Source: Arctopsyche grandis
Lineage: Eukaryota > Arthropoda > Insecta > Trichoptera > Hydropsychidae
Length of the DNA: 64,000 bases
Reading direction: 5' to 3'
NCBI RefSeq assembly: GCF_051622035.1
Contig: NC_135356.1
Coordinates: 186,001-250,000, forward strand
This document shows positions 1 to 14,318 of this stretch, one piece after another. Below the pieces are notes generated by a model, which saw nothing but the letters and a program-made list of their open reading frames with translations, did not search any database and was not told the origin of the DNA. The position numbers and the translations under genes were made by a program. How positions within the stretch are numbered: position 1 is the first letter of the stretch; each line of letters starts with the position of its first letter.

Positions 1-3000
1 CTTTGATTTCGGTGATGGTTAGGTTCAGATGGGTGAGGTTTGGTAGGATAAGAACTTTTTGTGGATATTTTGGCAATGTCGAATTCTCTGATTTCGGTGA
101 TGGTTATGTTAGGTTGGGTTAGGTATTGTGAGGTAAGCACGTTTTGTGGATATTTTGGCATGTCCAATTCTTTGATTTCGGTGATGGTTAGGTTCAGATG
201 GGTGAGGTTTGGTAGGACATGAACTTTTTGAGGATATTTTGGCAATGTCGAATTCTCTGACTTTGGTGATGGTTAGGTTAGGTTGGGTTCGGTATTGTGG
301 GGTAAGCACGTTTTGTCGATATTTTGGCCATGTCCAATTCTTTGATTTCGGTGATGGTTAGGTTCAGATAGGTGAGGTTTGGTAGGACATGAACTTTTTG
401 AGGATATTTTGGCAATGTCGAATTCTCTGACTTTGGTGATGGTTAGGTTAGGTTGGGTTCGGTTTGGTGAGGTAAGCACGTTTTGTGGATATTTTGGCTA
501 TGTCCAATTCTATGATTTTTGTGATGGTAAGGTTCAGATGGGTGAGGTTTGGTAGGATAAGAACTTTTTGTGGATATTTTGGCAATGTTGAATTCTTTGA
601 CTTCGGTGATGGTAAGGTTAGGTTGGGTTAGGTATGGTGAGGTAAGCACGTTTTGTGAAAATTTTGGCAATGTCCAATTCTTTGATTTCAGTGACGGTAA
701 GGTTCAGATGGGTGAGGTTTTTTTAGGATAAGAACTTTTTGTGGATATTTTGGCAATGTCGAATTCTCTGACTTAGAGGATGGTTAGGTTAGGTTGAGTT
801 AGGTATTGTGAGGTAAGCACATTTTGTGGATATTTTGGCAATGTCCAATTCATTGATTTCGGTGATGGTTAGGTTCAGATGGGTGAGATTTGGTAGGATA
901 AGAACTTTTTGTGGATATTTTGGAAATGTCGAAATCTTTGACTTCGGTGATGGTAAGGTTAGGTTGGGTTAGGTATTGTGAGGTAAGCACGTTTTGTGAA
1001 TATTTTGGCAATGTCTAATTCTTTGATTTCGGTGATGGTTAGGTTCATATGGGTGAGGTTTGGTAGGATAAGAACTTTTTGTGGATATTTTGGCAATGTC
1101 GAATTCTCAGACTAAGGTGATGGTAATGTTAGGTTGGGTTAGGTATTGTGGGGTAAGCACGTTTTGTCGATATTTTGGCCATGTCCAATTCTTTGATTTC
1201 GGTGATGGTTAGGTTCAGATAGGTGAGGTTTGGTAGGACATGAACTTTTTGAGGATATTTTGGCAATGTCGAATTCTCTGACTTTGGTGATGGTTAGGTT
1301 AGGTTGGGTTCGGTTTGGTGAGGTAAGCACGTTTTGTGGATATTTTGGCTATGTCCAATTCTATGATTTTTGTGATGGTAAGGTTCAGATGGGTGAGGTT
1401 TGGTAGGATAAGAACTTTTTGTGGATATTTTGGCAATGTCGAATTCTTTGACTTCGGTGATGGTAAGGTTAGGTTGGGTTAGGTATTGTGAGGTAAGCAC
1501 GTTTTGTGGATATTTTGGCAATGTTCAATTCTTTGATTTCAGTGACGGTTAGTTTCAGATGGGTGAGGTTTGGTAGGATATGAAATTTTTGTGGATATTT
1601 TGGCAATGTCCAATTCTTTGATTTCGGTGATGGTTAGGTTCAGATGGGTGAGGTTTAGTAGGATAAGAACTTTTTGTGGATATTTTGGCCATGTCGAATT
1701 CTCTGACTTCGGTGATGGTTATGTTAGGTTGGGTTAGGTATTGTGAGGTAAGCACGTTTTGTGGATATTTTGGCAATGTCCAATTCTTTGATTTCGTTGA
1801 TGGTTAGGTTCAGATGGGTGAAGTTTGGTAGGATAAGAACTTTTTGTGGATATTTTGGCAATGTCGAATTCTTTGACTTTGGTGATGGTAAGGTTAAGTT
1901 GGGTTAGGTTTTGTGAGGTAAGCACGTTTTGTGGATATTTTGGCAATGTCCAATTCTTTGATTTCGATGATGGTTAGGTTCAGATGGGTAAGGTTTGGTA
2001 GGATAAGAACTTTTTGTGGATATTTTGGCAATGTTGAATTCTCTGACTTCGGTGACGGTAAGGTTAGGTTGGGTTAGGTATTGTGAGGGAAGCACGTTTT
2101 GTGGATATTTTGGCAATGTCCAATTCTTTGATTTCGTTAATGGTTAGGTTGAGATGGGTGAGGTTTGGTAGGATAAGAATTTTTTGTGGATATTTTGGCA
2201 ATGTCGAATTCTCTGACTTCGGTGATGGCTAGGTTAGGTTGGGTTAGGTATTGTGAGGTAAGCACGTTTTGTGGATATTTTGGCAATGTCCAATTCTTTG
2301 ATTTCGCTGATGGTTAGGTTCAGATGGGTGAGACTTGGTAGGATAAGAACTTTTTGTGGATATTTTGGCAATGCCGAATTCTTTGACTTCGGTGATGGTT
2401 ATGTTAAGTTGGGTTAGGTATTGTGAGGTAAGTACGTTTTGTGGATATTTAATCAATGTCCAATTCTTTGATATCGGTGATGGTAAGGTTCAGATGGGTT
2501 AGGTTTGGTTGGATAAGAACTTTTTGTGGATATTTTGGCAATGTTGAATTCTTTGACTTCGGTGATGGTAAGGTTAGGTTGGGTTAGGTATGGTGAGGTA
2601 AGCACGTTTTGGGAATATTTTGGCAATGTCCAATTCTTTGATTTCAGTGACGGTAAGGTTCAGATGGGTGAGGTTTTTTTAGGATATGAAATTTTCGTGG
2701 ATATTTTGGCAATGTCCAATTCTTTGATTTCGGTGATGGTTAGGTTCAGATGGGTGAGGTTTGGTAGGATAAGAACTTTTTGTGGATATTTTGGCAATGT
2801 CGAATTCTCTGATTTCGGTGATGGTTATGTTAGGTTGGGTTAGGTATTGTGAGGTAAGCACGTTTTGTGGATATTTTGGCATGTCCAATTCTTTGATTTC
2901 GGTGATGGTTAGGTTCAGATGGGTGAGGTTTGGTAGGACATGAACTTTTTGAGGATATTTTGGCAATGTCGAATTCTCTGACTTTGGTGATGGTTAGGTT

Positions 3001-6000
3001 AGGTTGGGTTCGGTATTGTGGGGTAAGCACGTTTTGTCGATATTTTGGCCATGTCCAATTCTTTGATTTCGGTGATGGTTAGGTTCAGATAGGTGAGGTT
3101 TGGTAGGACATGAACTTTTTGAGGATATTTTGGCAATGTCGAATTCTCTGACTTTGGTGATGGTTAGGTTAGGTTGGGTTCGGTTTGGTGAGGTAAGCAC
3201 GTTTTGTGGATATTTTGGCTATGTCCAATTCTATGATTTTTGTGATGGTAAGGTTCAGATGGGTGAGGTTTGGTAGGATAAGAACTTTTTGTGGATATTT
3301 TGGCAATGTTGAATTCTTTGACTTCGGTGATGGTAAGGTTAGGTTGGGTTAGGTATGGTGAGGTAAGCACGTTTTGTGAAAATTTTGGCAATGTCCAATT
3401 CTTTGATTTCAGTGACGGTAAGGTTCAGATGGGTGAGGTTTTTTTAGGATAAGAACTTTTTGTGGATATTTTGGCAATGTCGAATTCTCTGACTTAGAGG
3501 ATGGTTAGGTTAGGTTGAGTTAGGTATTGTGAGGTAAGCACATTTTGTGGATATTTTGGCAATGTCCAATTCATTGATTTCGGTGATGGTTAGGTTCAGA
3601 TGGGTGAGATTTGGTAGGATAAGAACTTTTTGTGGATATTTTGGAAATGTCGAAATCTTTGACTTCGGTGATGGTAAGGTTAGGTTGGGTTAGGTATTGT
3701 GAGGTAAGCACGTTTTGTGAATATTTTGGCAATGTCTAATTCTTTGATTTCGGTGATGGTTAGGTTCATATGGGTGAGGTTTGGTAGGATAAGAACTTTT
3801 TGTGGATATTTTGGCAATGTCGAATTCTCAGACTAAGGTGATGGTAATGTTAGGTTGGGTTAGGTATTGTGGGGTAAGCACGTTTTGTCGATATTTTGGC
3901 CATGTCCAATTCTTTGATTTCGGTGATGGTTAGGTTCAGATAGGTGAGGTTTGGTAGGACATGAACTTTTTGAGGATATTTTGGCAATGTCGAATTCTCT
4001 GACTTTGGTGATGGTTAGGTTAGGTTGGGTTCGGTTTGGTGAGGTAAGCACGTTTTGTGGATATTTTGGCTATGTCCAATTCTATGATTTTTGTGATGGT
4101 AAGGTTCAGATGGGTGAGGTTTGGTAGGATAAGAACTTTTTGTGGATATTTTGGCAATGTCGAATTCTTTGACTTTGGTGATGGTAAGGTTAAGTTGGGT
4201 TAGGTTTTGTGAGGTAAGCACGTTTTGTGGATATTTTGGCAATGTCGAATTCTTTGACTTCGGTGATGGTTAGGTTAAGTTGGGTTAGGTATGGTGAGGT
4301 AAAAACGTTTTGTGGATATTTTGGCAATGTCGAATTCTTTGATTTCGGTGATGGTCAGGTTCAGATGGGTGAGGTTTGGTAGGATAAGAATTTTTTGTGG
4401 ATATTTTGGCAATGTCGAATTCTCTGACTTCGGTGATGGTTAGGTTAGGTTGGGTTAGGTATTGTGAGGTAAGCACGTTTTGTGGATATTTTGGCAATGT
4501 CCAATACTTTGATTTCGCTGATGGTTAGGTCCAGATGGGTGAGGTTTGGTAGGATAATAACTTTTTGTGGATATTTTGGCAATGTCGAATTATCTGACTT
4601 TGGTGAAGGTAAGGTTAGGTTGGGTTAGGTATGGTGAGGCAAACACGTTTTGTGGATATTTAAGCAATGTCCAATTCTTTGATTTCGGTGATGGTTAGGT
4701 TCAGATGGTTGAGGTTTGGTTGGATAAGAACTTTTTGTGGATATTTTGGCAATGTTGAATTCTTTGACTTCGGTGATGGTAAGGTTAGGTTGGGTTAGGT
4801 ATGGTGAGGTAAGCACGTTTTGGGAATATTTTGGCAATGTCCAATTCTTTGATTTCAGTGACAGTAAGGTTCAGATGGGTGAGGTTTTTTTAGGATATGA
4901 AATTTTCGTGGATATTTTGGCAATGTCCAATTCTTTGATTTCGGTGATGGTTAGGTTCAGATGGGTGAGGTTTGGTAGGATAAGAACTTTTTGTGGATAT
5001 TTTGGCAATGTCGAATTCTTTGACTTTGGTGATGGTAAGGTTAAGTTGGGTTAGGTTTTGTGAGGTAAGCACGTTTTGTGGATATTTTGGCAATGTCGAA
5101 TTCTTTGACTTCGGTGATGGTTAGGTTAAGTTGGGTTAGGTATGGTGAGGTAAAAACGTTTTGTGGATATTTTGGCAATGTCGAATTCTTCGAATTCGGT
5201 GATGGTTAGGTTAGGTTGGGTTAGGTTTGGTGGGGTAAGAACGTTTTGTGGATATTTTGGCAATGTCGAATTCTTTGACTTGGGTGATGGTAAGGTTAAG
5301 TTGGGTTAGGTTTTGTGAGGTAAGCACGTTTTGTGGATATTTTGGCAATGTCGAATTCTTTGACTTCGGTGATGGTTAGGTTAAGTTGGGTTAGGTATGG
5401 TGAGGTAAAAACGTTTTGTGGATATTTTGGCAATGTCTAATTCTTTGATTTCGGTGATGGTTAGGTTCATATGGGTGAGGTTTGGTAGGATAAGAACTTT
5501 TTGTGGATATTTTGGCAATGTCGAATTCTCAGACTAAGGTGATGGTAATGTTAGGTTGGGTTAGGTATTGTGGGGTAAGCACGTTTTGTCGATATTTTGG
5601 CCATGTCCAATTCTTTGATTTCGGTGATGGTTAGGTTCAGATAGGTGAGGTTTGGTAGGACATGAACTTTTTGAGGATATTTTGGCAATGTCGAATTCTC
5701 TGACTTTGGTGATGGTTAGGTTAGGTTGGGTTCGGTTTGGTGAGGTAAGCACGTTTTGTGGATATTTTGGCTATGTCCAATTCTATGATTTTTGTGATGG
5801 TAAGGTTCAGATGGGTGAGGTTTGGTAGGATAAGAACTTTTTGTGGATATTTTGGCAATGTCGAATTCTTTGACTTTGGTGATGGTAAGGTTAAGTTGGG
5901 TTAGGTTTTGTGAGGTAAGCACGTTTTGTGGATATTTTGGCAATGTCGAATTCTTTGACTTCGGTGATGGTTAGGTTAAGTTGGGTTAGGTATGGTGAGG

Positions 6001-9000
6001 TAAAAACGTTTTGTGGATATTTTGGCAATGTCGAATTCTTTGATTTCGGTGATGGTCAGGTTCAGATGGGTGAGGTTTGGTAGGATAAGAATTTTTTGTG
6101 GATATTTTGGCAATGTCGAATTCTCTGACTTCGGTGATGGTTAGGTTAGGTTGGGTTAGGTATTGTGAGGTAAGCACGTTTTGTGGATATTTTGGCAATG
6201 TCCAATACTTTGATTTCGCTGATGGTTAGGTCCAGATGGGTGAGGTTTGGTAGGATAATAACTTTTTGTGGATATTTTGGCAATGTCGAATTATCTGACT
6301 TTGGTGAAGGTAAGGTTAGGTTGGGTTAGGTATGGTGAGGCAAACACGTTTTGTGGATATTTAAGCAATGTCCAATTCTTTGATTTCGGTGATGGTTAGG
6401 TTCAGATGGTTGAGGTTTGGTTGGATAAGAACTTTTTGTGGATATTTTGGCAATGTTGAATTCTTTGACTTCGGTGATGGTAAGGTTAGGTTGGGTTAGG
6501 TATGGTGAGGTAAGCACGTTTTGGGAATATTTTGGCAATGTCCAATTCTTTGATTTCAGTGACAGTAAGGTTCAGATGGGTGAGGTTTTTTTAGGATATG
6601 AAATTTTCGTGGATATTTTGGCAATGTCCAATTCTTTGATTTCGGTGATGGTTAGGTTCAGATGGGTGAGGTTTGGTAGGATAAGAACTTTTTGTGGATA
6701 TTTTGGCAATGTCGAATTCTTTGACTTTGGTGATGGTAAGGTTAAGTTGGGTTAGGTTTTGTGAGGTAAGCACGTTTTGTGGATATTTTGGCAATGTCGA
6801 ATTCTTTGACTTCGGTGATGGTTAGGTTAAGTTGGGTTAGGTATGGTGAGGTAAAAACGTTTTGTGGATATTTTGGCAATGTCGAATTCTTCGAATTCGG
6901 TGATGGTTAGGTTAGGTTGGGTTAGGTTTGGTGGGGTAAGAACGTTTTGTGGATATTTTGGCAATGTCGAATTCTTTGACTTGGGTGATGGTTAGGTTAG
7001 GTTGGGTTAGGTATGGTGAGGTAAACACGTTTTGTGGATATTTAAGCAATGTCTTATTCTTTGATTTCGGTGATGGTTAGGTTCAGATGGTTGAGGTTTG
7101 GTTGGATAAGAACTTTTTGTGGATATTTTGGCAATGTTGAATTCTTTGACTTCGGTGATGGTAAGGTTAGGTTGGGTTAGGTATGGTGAGGTAAGCACGT
7201 TTTGTGGATATTTAAGCAATGTCCAATTCTTTGATTTCAGTGACGGTAAGGTTCAGATGGGTGAGGTTTTTTTAGGATATGAAATTTTCGTGGATATTTT
7301 GGCAATGTCCAATTCTTTGATTTCGGTGATGGTTAGGTTCAGATGGGTGAGGTTTGGAAAGATAAGAACTTTTTGTGGATATTTTGGCAATGTCGAATTC
7401 TCTGACTTCGGTGATGGTTATGTTAGGTTGGGGTTGGTATTGTGAGGTAAGCACGTTTTGTGGAAATTTTGGCAATGTCTATTTCTATGATTTTTGTGAT
7501 GGTAAGGTTCAGATGGGTGAGGTTTGGTAGGATAAGAACTTTTTGTGGATATTTTGGCAATGTCGAATTCTTCGACTTCGGTGATGGTTAGGTTAGGTTA
7601 AGTAAGGTATGGTGAGGTAAGCACGTTTTGTGGATATTTTGACAATGTCCGATTCTGTGATTTCGGTGCTGGTTAGCTTCAGTTGGGTTAGGTTTGGTTG
7701 GATAAGAACTTTTTGTGGATATTTTGGCAATGTTGAATTCTTTGACTTCGGTGATGGTAAGGTTAGGTTGGGTTAGGTATGGTGAGGTAAGCACGTTTTG
7801 TGAAAATTTTGGCAATGTCCAATTCTTTGATTTCAGTGACGGTAAGGTTCAGATGGGTGAGGTTTTTTTAGGATATGAAATTTTTGTGGATATTGTAGCA
7901 ATGTCCAATTCTTTGATTTCGGTGATAGTTAGGTTCAGATGGGTGAGGTTTGGTGGGGTAAGAACGTTTTGTAAATATTTTGGCAATGTCGAATTCCCAG
8001 ACTTCGGTGATGGTTAGGTTAGGTTGGGTTAGGTAATGTGAGGTAAGCACGTTTTGTGGATATTTAAGCAATGTCCGATTCATTGATTTCGGTGATGGTT
8101 AGGTTCAGATGGGTGAGGTTTGGTAGGATAAGAATTTTTCGTGGATATTTTGGCGATGTCGAATTCTTTGACTTCGGTGATGGTTAGGTTAGGTTGGGTT
8201 AGGTATTGTGAAGTCAGCAAGTTTTGTAAATATTTTGGCAATGTCCAATTCTTTGATTTCGGTGATGGCTAGGTACAGATGGGTGAGGTTTGATAGGATA
8301 AGAACTTTTTGTGGATATTTTGGCAATGTCGAATTCTCTGACTTAGAGGATGGTTAGGTTAGGTTGAGTTAGGTATTGTGAGGTAAGCACATATTGTGGA
8401 TATTTTGGCAATGTCCAATTCATTGATTTCGGTGATGGTTAGGTTCAGATGGGTGAGATTTGGTAGGATAAGAACTTTTTGTGGATATTTTGGAAATGTC
8501 GAAATCTTTGACTTCGGTGATGGTAAGGTTAGGTTGGGTTAGGTATTGTGAGGTAAGCACGTTTTGTGGATATTTTGGCAATGTCTAATTCTTTGATTTC
8601 GGTGATGGTTAGGTTCATATGGGTGAGGTTTGGTAGGATAAGAACTTTTTGTGGATATTTTGGCAATGTCGAATTCTCAGACTAAGGTGATGGTAATGTT
8701 AGGTTGGGTTAGGTATTGTGGGGTAAGCACGTTTTGTCGATATTTTGGCCATGTCCAATTCTTTGATTTCGGTGATGGTTAGGTTCAGATAGGTGAGGTT
8801 TGGTAGGACATGAACTTTTTGAGGATATTTTGGCAATGTCGAATTCTCTGACTTTGGTGATGGTTAGGTTAGGTTGGGTTCGGTTTGGTGAGGTAAGCAC
8901 GTTTTGTGGATATTTTGGCTATGTCCAATTCTATGATTTTTGTGATGGTAAGGTTCAGATGGGTGAGGTTTGGTAGGATAAGAACTTTTTGTGGATATTT

Positions 9001-12000
9001 TGGCAATGTCGAATTCTTTGACTTTGGTGATGGTAAGGTTAAGTTGGGTTAGGTTTTGTGAGGTAAGCACGTTTTGTGGATATTTTGGCAATGTCGAATT
9101 CTTTGACTTCGGTGATGGTTAGGTTAAGTTGGGTTAGGTATGGTGAGGTTCAGATGGGTGAGGTTTGGTAGGATAAGAACTTTTTGTGGATATTTTGGCA
9201 ATGTCGAATTCTTTGACTTTGGTGATGGTAAGGTTAAGTTGGGTTAGGTTTTGTGAGGTAAGCACGTTTTGTGGATATTTTGGCAATGTCGAATTCTTTG
9301 ACTTCGGTGATGGTTAGGTTAAGTTGGGTTAGGTATGGTGAGGTAAAAACGTTTTGTGGATATTTTGGCAATGTCGAATTCTTTGATTTCGGTGATGGTC
9401 AGGTTCAGATGGGTGAGGTTTGGTAGGATAAGAATTTTTTGTGGATATTTTGGCAATGTCGAATTCTCTGACTTCGGTGATGGTTAGGTTAGGTTGGGTT
9501 AGGTATTGTGAGGTAAGCACGTTTTGTGGATATTTTGGCAATGTCCAATTCTTTGATTTCGCTGATGGTTAGGTCCAGATGGGTGAGGTTTGGTAGGATA
9601 ATAACTTTTTGTGGATATTTTGGCAATGTCGAATTATCTGACTTTGGTGAAGGTAAGGTTAGGTTGGGTTAGGTATGGTGAGGCAAACACGTTTTGTGGA
9701 TATTTAAGCAATGTCCAATTCTTTGATTTCGGTGATGGTTAGGTTCAGATGGTTGAGGTTTGGTTGGATAAGAACTTTTTGTGGATATTTTGGCAATGTT
9801 GAATTCTTTGACTTCGGTGATGGTAAGGTTAGGTTGGGTTAGGTATGGTGAGGTAAGCACGTTTTGGGAATATTTTGGCAATGTCCAATTCTTTGATTTC
9901 AGTGACAGTAAGGTTCAGATGGGTGAGGTTTTTTTAGGATATGAAATTTTCGTGGATATTTTGGCAATGTCCAATTCTTTGATTTCGGTGATGGTTAGGT
10001 TCAGATGGGTGAGGTTTGGTAGGATAAGAACTTTTTGTGGATATTTTGGCAATGTCGAATTCTTTGACTTTGGTGATGGTAAGGTTAAGTTGGGTTAGGT
10101 TTTGTGAGGTAAGCACGTTTTGTGGATATTTTGGCAATGTCGAATTCTTTGATTTCGGTGATGGTCAGGTTCAGATGGGTGAGGTTTGGTAGGATAAGAA
10201 TTTTTTGTGGATATTTTGGCAATGTCGAATTCTCTGACTTCGGTGATGGTTAGGTTAGGTTGGGTTAGGTATTGTGAGGTAAGCACGTTTTGTGGATATT
10301 TTGGCAATGTCCAATACTTTGATTTCGCTGATGGTTAGGTCCAGATGGGTGAGGTTTGGTAGGATAATAACTTTTTGTGGATATTTTGGCAATGTCGAAT
10401 TATCTGACTTTGGTGAAGGTAAGGTTAGGTTGGGTTAGGTATGGTGAGGCAAACACGTTTTGTGGATATTTAAGCAATGTCCAATTCTTTGATTTCGGTG
10501 ATGGTTAGGTTCAGATGGTTGAGGTTTGGTTGGATAAGAACTTTTTGTGGATATTTTGGCAATGTTGAATTCTTTGACTTCGGTGATGGTAAGGTTAGGT
10601 TGGGTTAGGTATGGTGAGGTAAGCACGTTTTGGGAATATTTTGGCAATGTCCAATTCTTTGATTTCAGTGACGGTAAGGTTCAGATGGGTGAGGTTTTTT
10701 TAGGATATGAAATTTTCGTGGATATTTTGGCAATGTCCAATTCTTTGATTTTGGTGATGGTTAGGTTCAGATGGGTGAGGTTTGGTAGGATAAGAACTTT
10801 TTGTGGATATTTTGGCAATGTCGAATTCTTTGACTTTGGTGATGGTAAGGTTAAGTTGGGTTAGGTTTTGTGAGGTAAGCACGTTTTGTGGATATTTTGG
10901 CAATGTCGAATTCTTTGACTTCGGTGATGGTTAGGTTAAGTTGGGTTAGGTATGGTGAGGTAAAAACGTTTTGTGGATATTTTGGCAATGTCGAATTCTT
11001 CGAATTCGGTGATGGTTAGGTTAGGTTGGGTTAGGTTTGGTGGGGTAAGAACGTTTTGTGGATATTTTGGCAATGTCGAATTCTTTGACTTGGGTGATGG
11101 TTAGGTTAGGTTGGGTTAGGTATGGTGAGGTAAACACGTTTTGTGGATATTTAAGCAATGTCCAATTCTTTGATTTCGGTGATGGTTAGGTTCAGATGGT
11201 TGAGGTTTGGTTGGATAAGAACTTTTTGTGGATATTTTGGCAATGTTGAATTCTTTGACTTCGGTGATGGTAAGGTTAGGTTGGGTTAGGTATGGTGAGG
11301 TAAGCACGTTTTGGGAATATTTTGGCAATGTCCAATTCTTTGATTTCAGTGACGGTAAGGTTCAGATGGGTGAGGTTTTTTTAGGATATGAAATTTTCGT
11401 GGATATTTTGGCATGTCCAATTCTTTGATTTCGGTGATGGTTAGGTTCAGATGGGTGAGGTTTGGAAAGATAAGAACTTTTTGTGGATATTTTGGCAATG
11501 TCGAATTCTCTGACTTCGGTGATGGTTATGTTAGGTTGGGGTTGGTATTGTGAGGTAAGCACGTTTTGTGGAAATTTTGGCAATGTCCATTTCTATGATT
11601 TTTGTGATGGTAAGGTTCAGATGGGTGAGGTTTGGTAGGATAAGAACTTTTTGTGGATATTTTGGCAATGTCGAATTCTTTGACTTTGGTGATGGTAAGG
11701 TTAAGTTGGGTTAGGTTTTGTGAGGTAAGCACGTTTTGTGGATATTTTGGCAATGTCGAATTCTTTGACTTCGGTGATGGTTAGGTTAAGTTGGGTTAGG
11801 TATGGTGAGGTAAAAACGTTTTGTGGATATTTTGGCAATGTCGAATTCTTCGAATTCGGTGATGGTTAGGTTAGGTTGGGTTAGGTTTGGTGGGATAAGA
11901 ACGTTTTGTGGATATTTTGGCAATGTCGAATTCTTTGACTTCGGTGATGGTTAGGTTAGGTTAAGTAAGGTATGGTGAGGTAAGCACGTTTTGTGGATAT

Positions 12001-13848
12001 TTTGACAATGTCCGATTCTGTGATTTCGGTGATGGTTAGGTTCAGTTGGGTTAGGTTTGGTTGGATAAGAACTTTTTGTGGATATTTTGGCAATGTTGAA
12101 TTCTTTGACTTCGGTGATGGTAAGGTTAGGTTGGGTTAGGTATGGTGAGGTAAGCACGTTTTGTGAAAATTTTGGCAATGTCCAATTCTTTGATTTCAGT
12201 GACGGTAAGGTTCAGATGGGTGAGGTTTTTTTAGGATAAGAACTTTTTGTGGATATTTTGGCAATGTCGAATTCTCAGACTAAGGTGATGGTAATGTTAG
12301 GTTGGGTTAGGTATTGTGGGGTAAGCACGTTTTGTCGATATTTTGGCCATGTCCAATTCTTTGATTTCGGTGATGGTTAGGTTCAGATAGGTGAGGTTTG
12401 GTAGGACATGAACTTTTTGAGGATATTTTGGCAATGTCGAATTCTCTGACTTTGGTGATGGTTAGGTTAGGTTGGGTTCGGTTTGGTGAGGTAAGCACGT
12501 TTTGTGGATATTTTGGCTATGTCCAATTCTATGATTTTTGTGATAGTAAGGTTCAGATGGGTGAGGTTTGGTAGGATAAGAACTTTTTGTGGATATTTTG
12601 GCAATGTCGAATTCTTTGACTTTGGTGATGGTAAGGTTAAGTTGGGTTAGGTTTTGTGAGGTAAGCACGTTTTGTGGATATTTTGGCAATGTCGAATTCT
12701 TTGACTTCGGTGATGGTTAGGTTAAGTTGGGTTAGGTATGGTGAGGTAAAAACGTTTTGTGGATATTTTGGCAATGTCGAATTCTTCGAATTCGGTGATG
12801 GTTAGGTTAGGTTGGGTTAGGTTTGGTGGGATAAGAACGTTTTGTGGATATTTTGGCAATGTCGAATTCTTTGACTTGGGTGATGGTTAGGTTAGGTTGG
12901 GTTAGGTATGGTGAGGTAAACACGTTTTGTGGATATTTTGGCAAAGTCCAATTTTTTGATTTCGGTGATTGTTAGGTTCAGTTGGGTTAGGTTTGGTGGG
13001 GTAAGCACGTTTTGTGGATATTTTGGCAATGTCCAATTCTTTGATTTCGGTGTTGGTTAGGTTCAGATGGGTGAGGTTTGGTAGGATAAGAATTTTTTGT
13101 GGATATTTTGGCAATGTCGAATTCTCTGACTTCGGTGATGGTTAGGTTAGGTTGGGTTAGGTTTTGTGAGGTAAGCACGTTTTGTGGATATTTTGGCAAT
13201 GTCCAATTTTTTGATTTCGGTGATGGTTAGGTTCAGATGGGTGAGGTTTGGTGGGATATGAATTTTTTGTGGATATTTTGGCAATGTCGAATTCTCTGAC
13301 TTCGGTGATGGTTAGGTTAGGTTGGGTTAAGTACGGTGAGGAAAGCACGTTTTGTGGATATTTTGGCAATGTCCAATTTTTTGATTTCGGTGATGGTTAG
13401 GTTCAGATGGGTGAGGTTTGGTAGGATAAGAACTTTTTGTGGATATTTTGGCAATGTCGAATTCTTTGACTTCGGTGATGGTGAAGTTAGGTTGGTTTAG
13501 GTATGGTGAGGTTAACACGTTTTGTGGATATTTTGGCAATGTCCAATTCTTTGATTTCGGTGATGGTTAGGTTCATTTGGGTAAGGTTTGGTGGGGTAAG
13601 AACGTTTTGTGGATATTTTGGCAATGTCAAATTCTTTGACTTCGGTGATGGTTAGGTTAGGTTGGATTAGGTATGGTGAGGTAAGCACGTTTTGTGGATA
13701 TTTTGGCAATGTCTAATTCTTCGATTTCGGTGATGTTTAGGTTCAGATGGGTGAGGTTTGTTGGGGTATGATTTTTTTGTGGATATTTTGGCAATGTCGA
13801 ATTCTCTGACTTCGGTGATGGTTAGGTTAGGTTGGGTTAGGTATGGTG
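1..13848. repeat. Satellite array, left part (85-bp half-units in 170-bp dimers)
   Basis: The whole interval is tandem repeat and continues off the left edge. Each half-unit of about 85 bp contains the core GGATATTTTGGCAATGTC. Two half-units alternate: one with GTAAGCACGTTTTGTGG, CAATGTCCAATTC and CAGATGGGTGAGG; the other with AGAACTTTTTGTGG, CAATGTCGAATTC and TTAGGTTGGGTTAGG. The second holds several TTAGG-like pentamers. Larger blocks are copied: 109-670 recurs at 2830-3391 (shift 2721), 3860-5093 at 5561-6794 (shift 1701), 9669-10137 at 10435-10903 (shift 766), 4625-5054 at 6326-6755. The shifts are close to multiples of 85. The short open frames in the array recur with the unit and are not credible genes. 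Confidence 0.95.
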
Positions 13849-13858
13849 AGGTAAGCAC
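13849..13858. repeat. Target-site duplication, left of the LINE
   Basis: AGGTAAGCAC ends the left satellite array and is repeated at 20039-20048, where the right array begins. Removing the intervening DNA plus one copy restores a normal satellite unit (GGTGAGGTAAGCACGTTTTG). Confidence 0.85.
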
Positions 13859-14318
13859 AACCAATGAGGTAATCGATACCAACAACAACTACGTTGCTAA
13901 CGGCTTTATGCGCTTGCAGCAAAACGAAATAACATTAAATATGACCAATGCGCATGTGTGTGCTGAATAAATAATAATTGGCAACGGTGAAATTTTGCAT
14001 TGGTTAGATTGGATTCGGCAAACGAATTAGACACATTGCTTTGAAAAACTCGAATTACTATCATTTACACACACCCACGGTGAATCGTAACACTGTTGAC
14101 TGGAGACAAGAGACAAAGTTAGTGTTAAAGTGTCCATCACAACATAAACGTCTAACAACAGCTCATTAATAACAATAACAACTACGTTGCTAACGACTTG
14201 TTGCGATTACGGCAGATCAAAGTACCACTTACAACGACCAAAATAAATAGTGTGCGAGCGCGTACCGATTGAAAAACTAACGATCACGGTGAACTTTTTA
14301 GTCGGAGAAATTGGAATA
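13859..14318 (+). promoter_or_regulatory. LINE 5' leader with internal direct repeat
   Basis: Non-coding leader of the LINE. CAACTACGTTGCTAACG occurs at 13886-13902 and again at 14179-14195, 293 bp apart, in the same orientation and both followed by similar sequence. Repeated 5' leaders are common in LINEs and usually carry the internal promoter. A promoter here is inferred from position only. Confidence 0.5.

Noticed and set aside
109-13709. Dozens of 60-105-codon open frames on both strands of the satellite (for example MPKYPQNVL... peptides)
   Set aside because: They recur with the repeat unit, shift frame between units, and differ exactly as the satellite variants do. They follow from a stop-poor repeat, not from protein selection.
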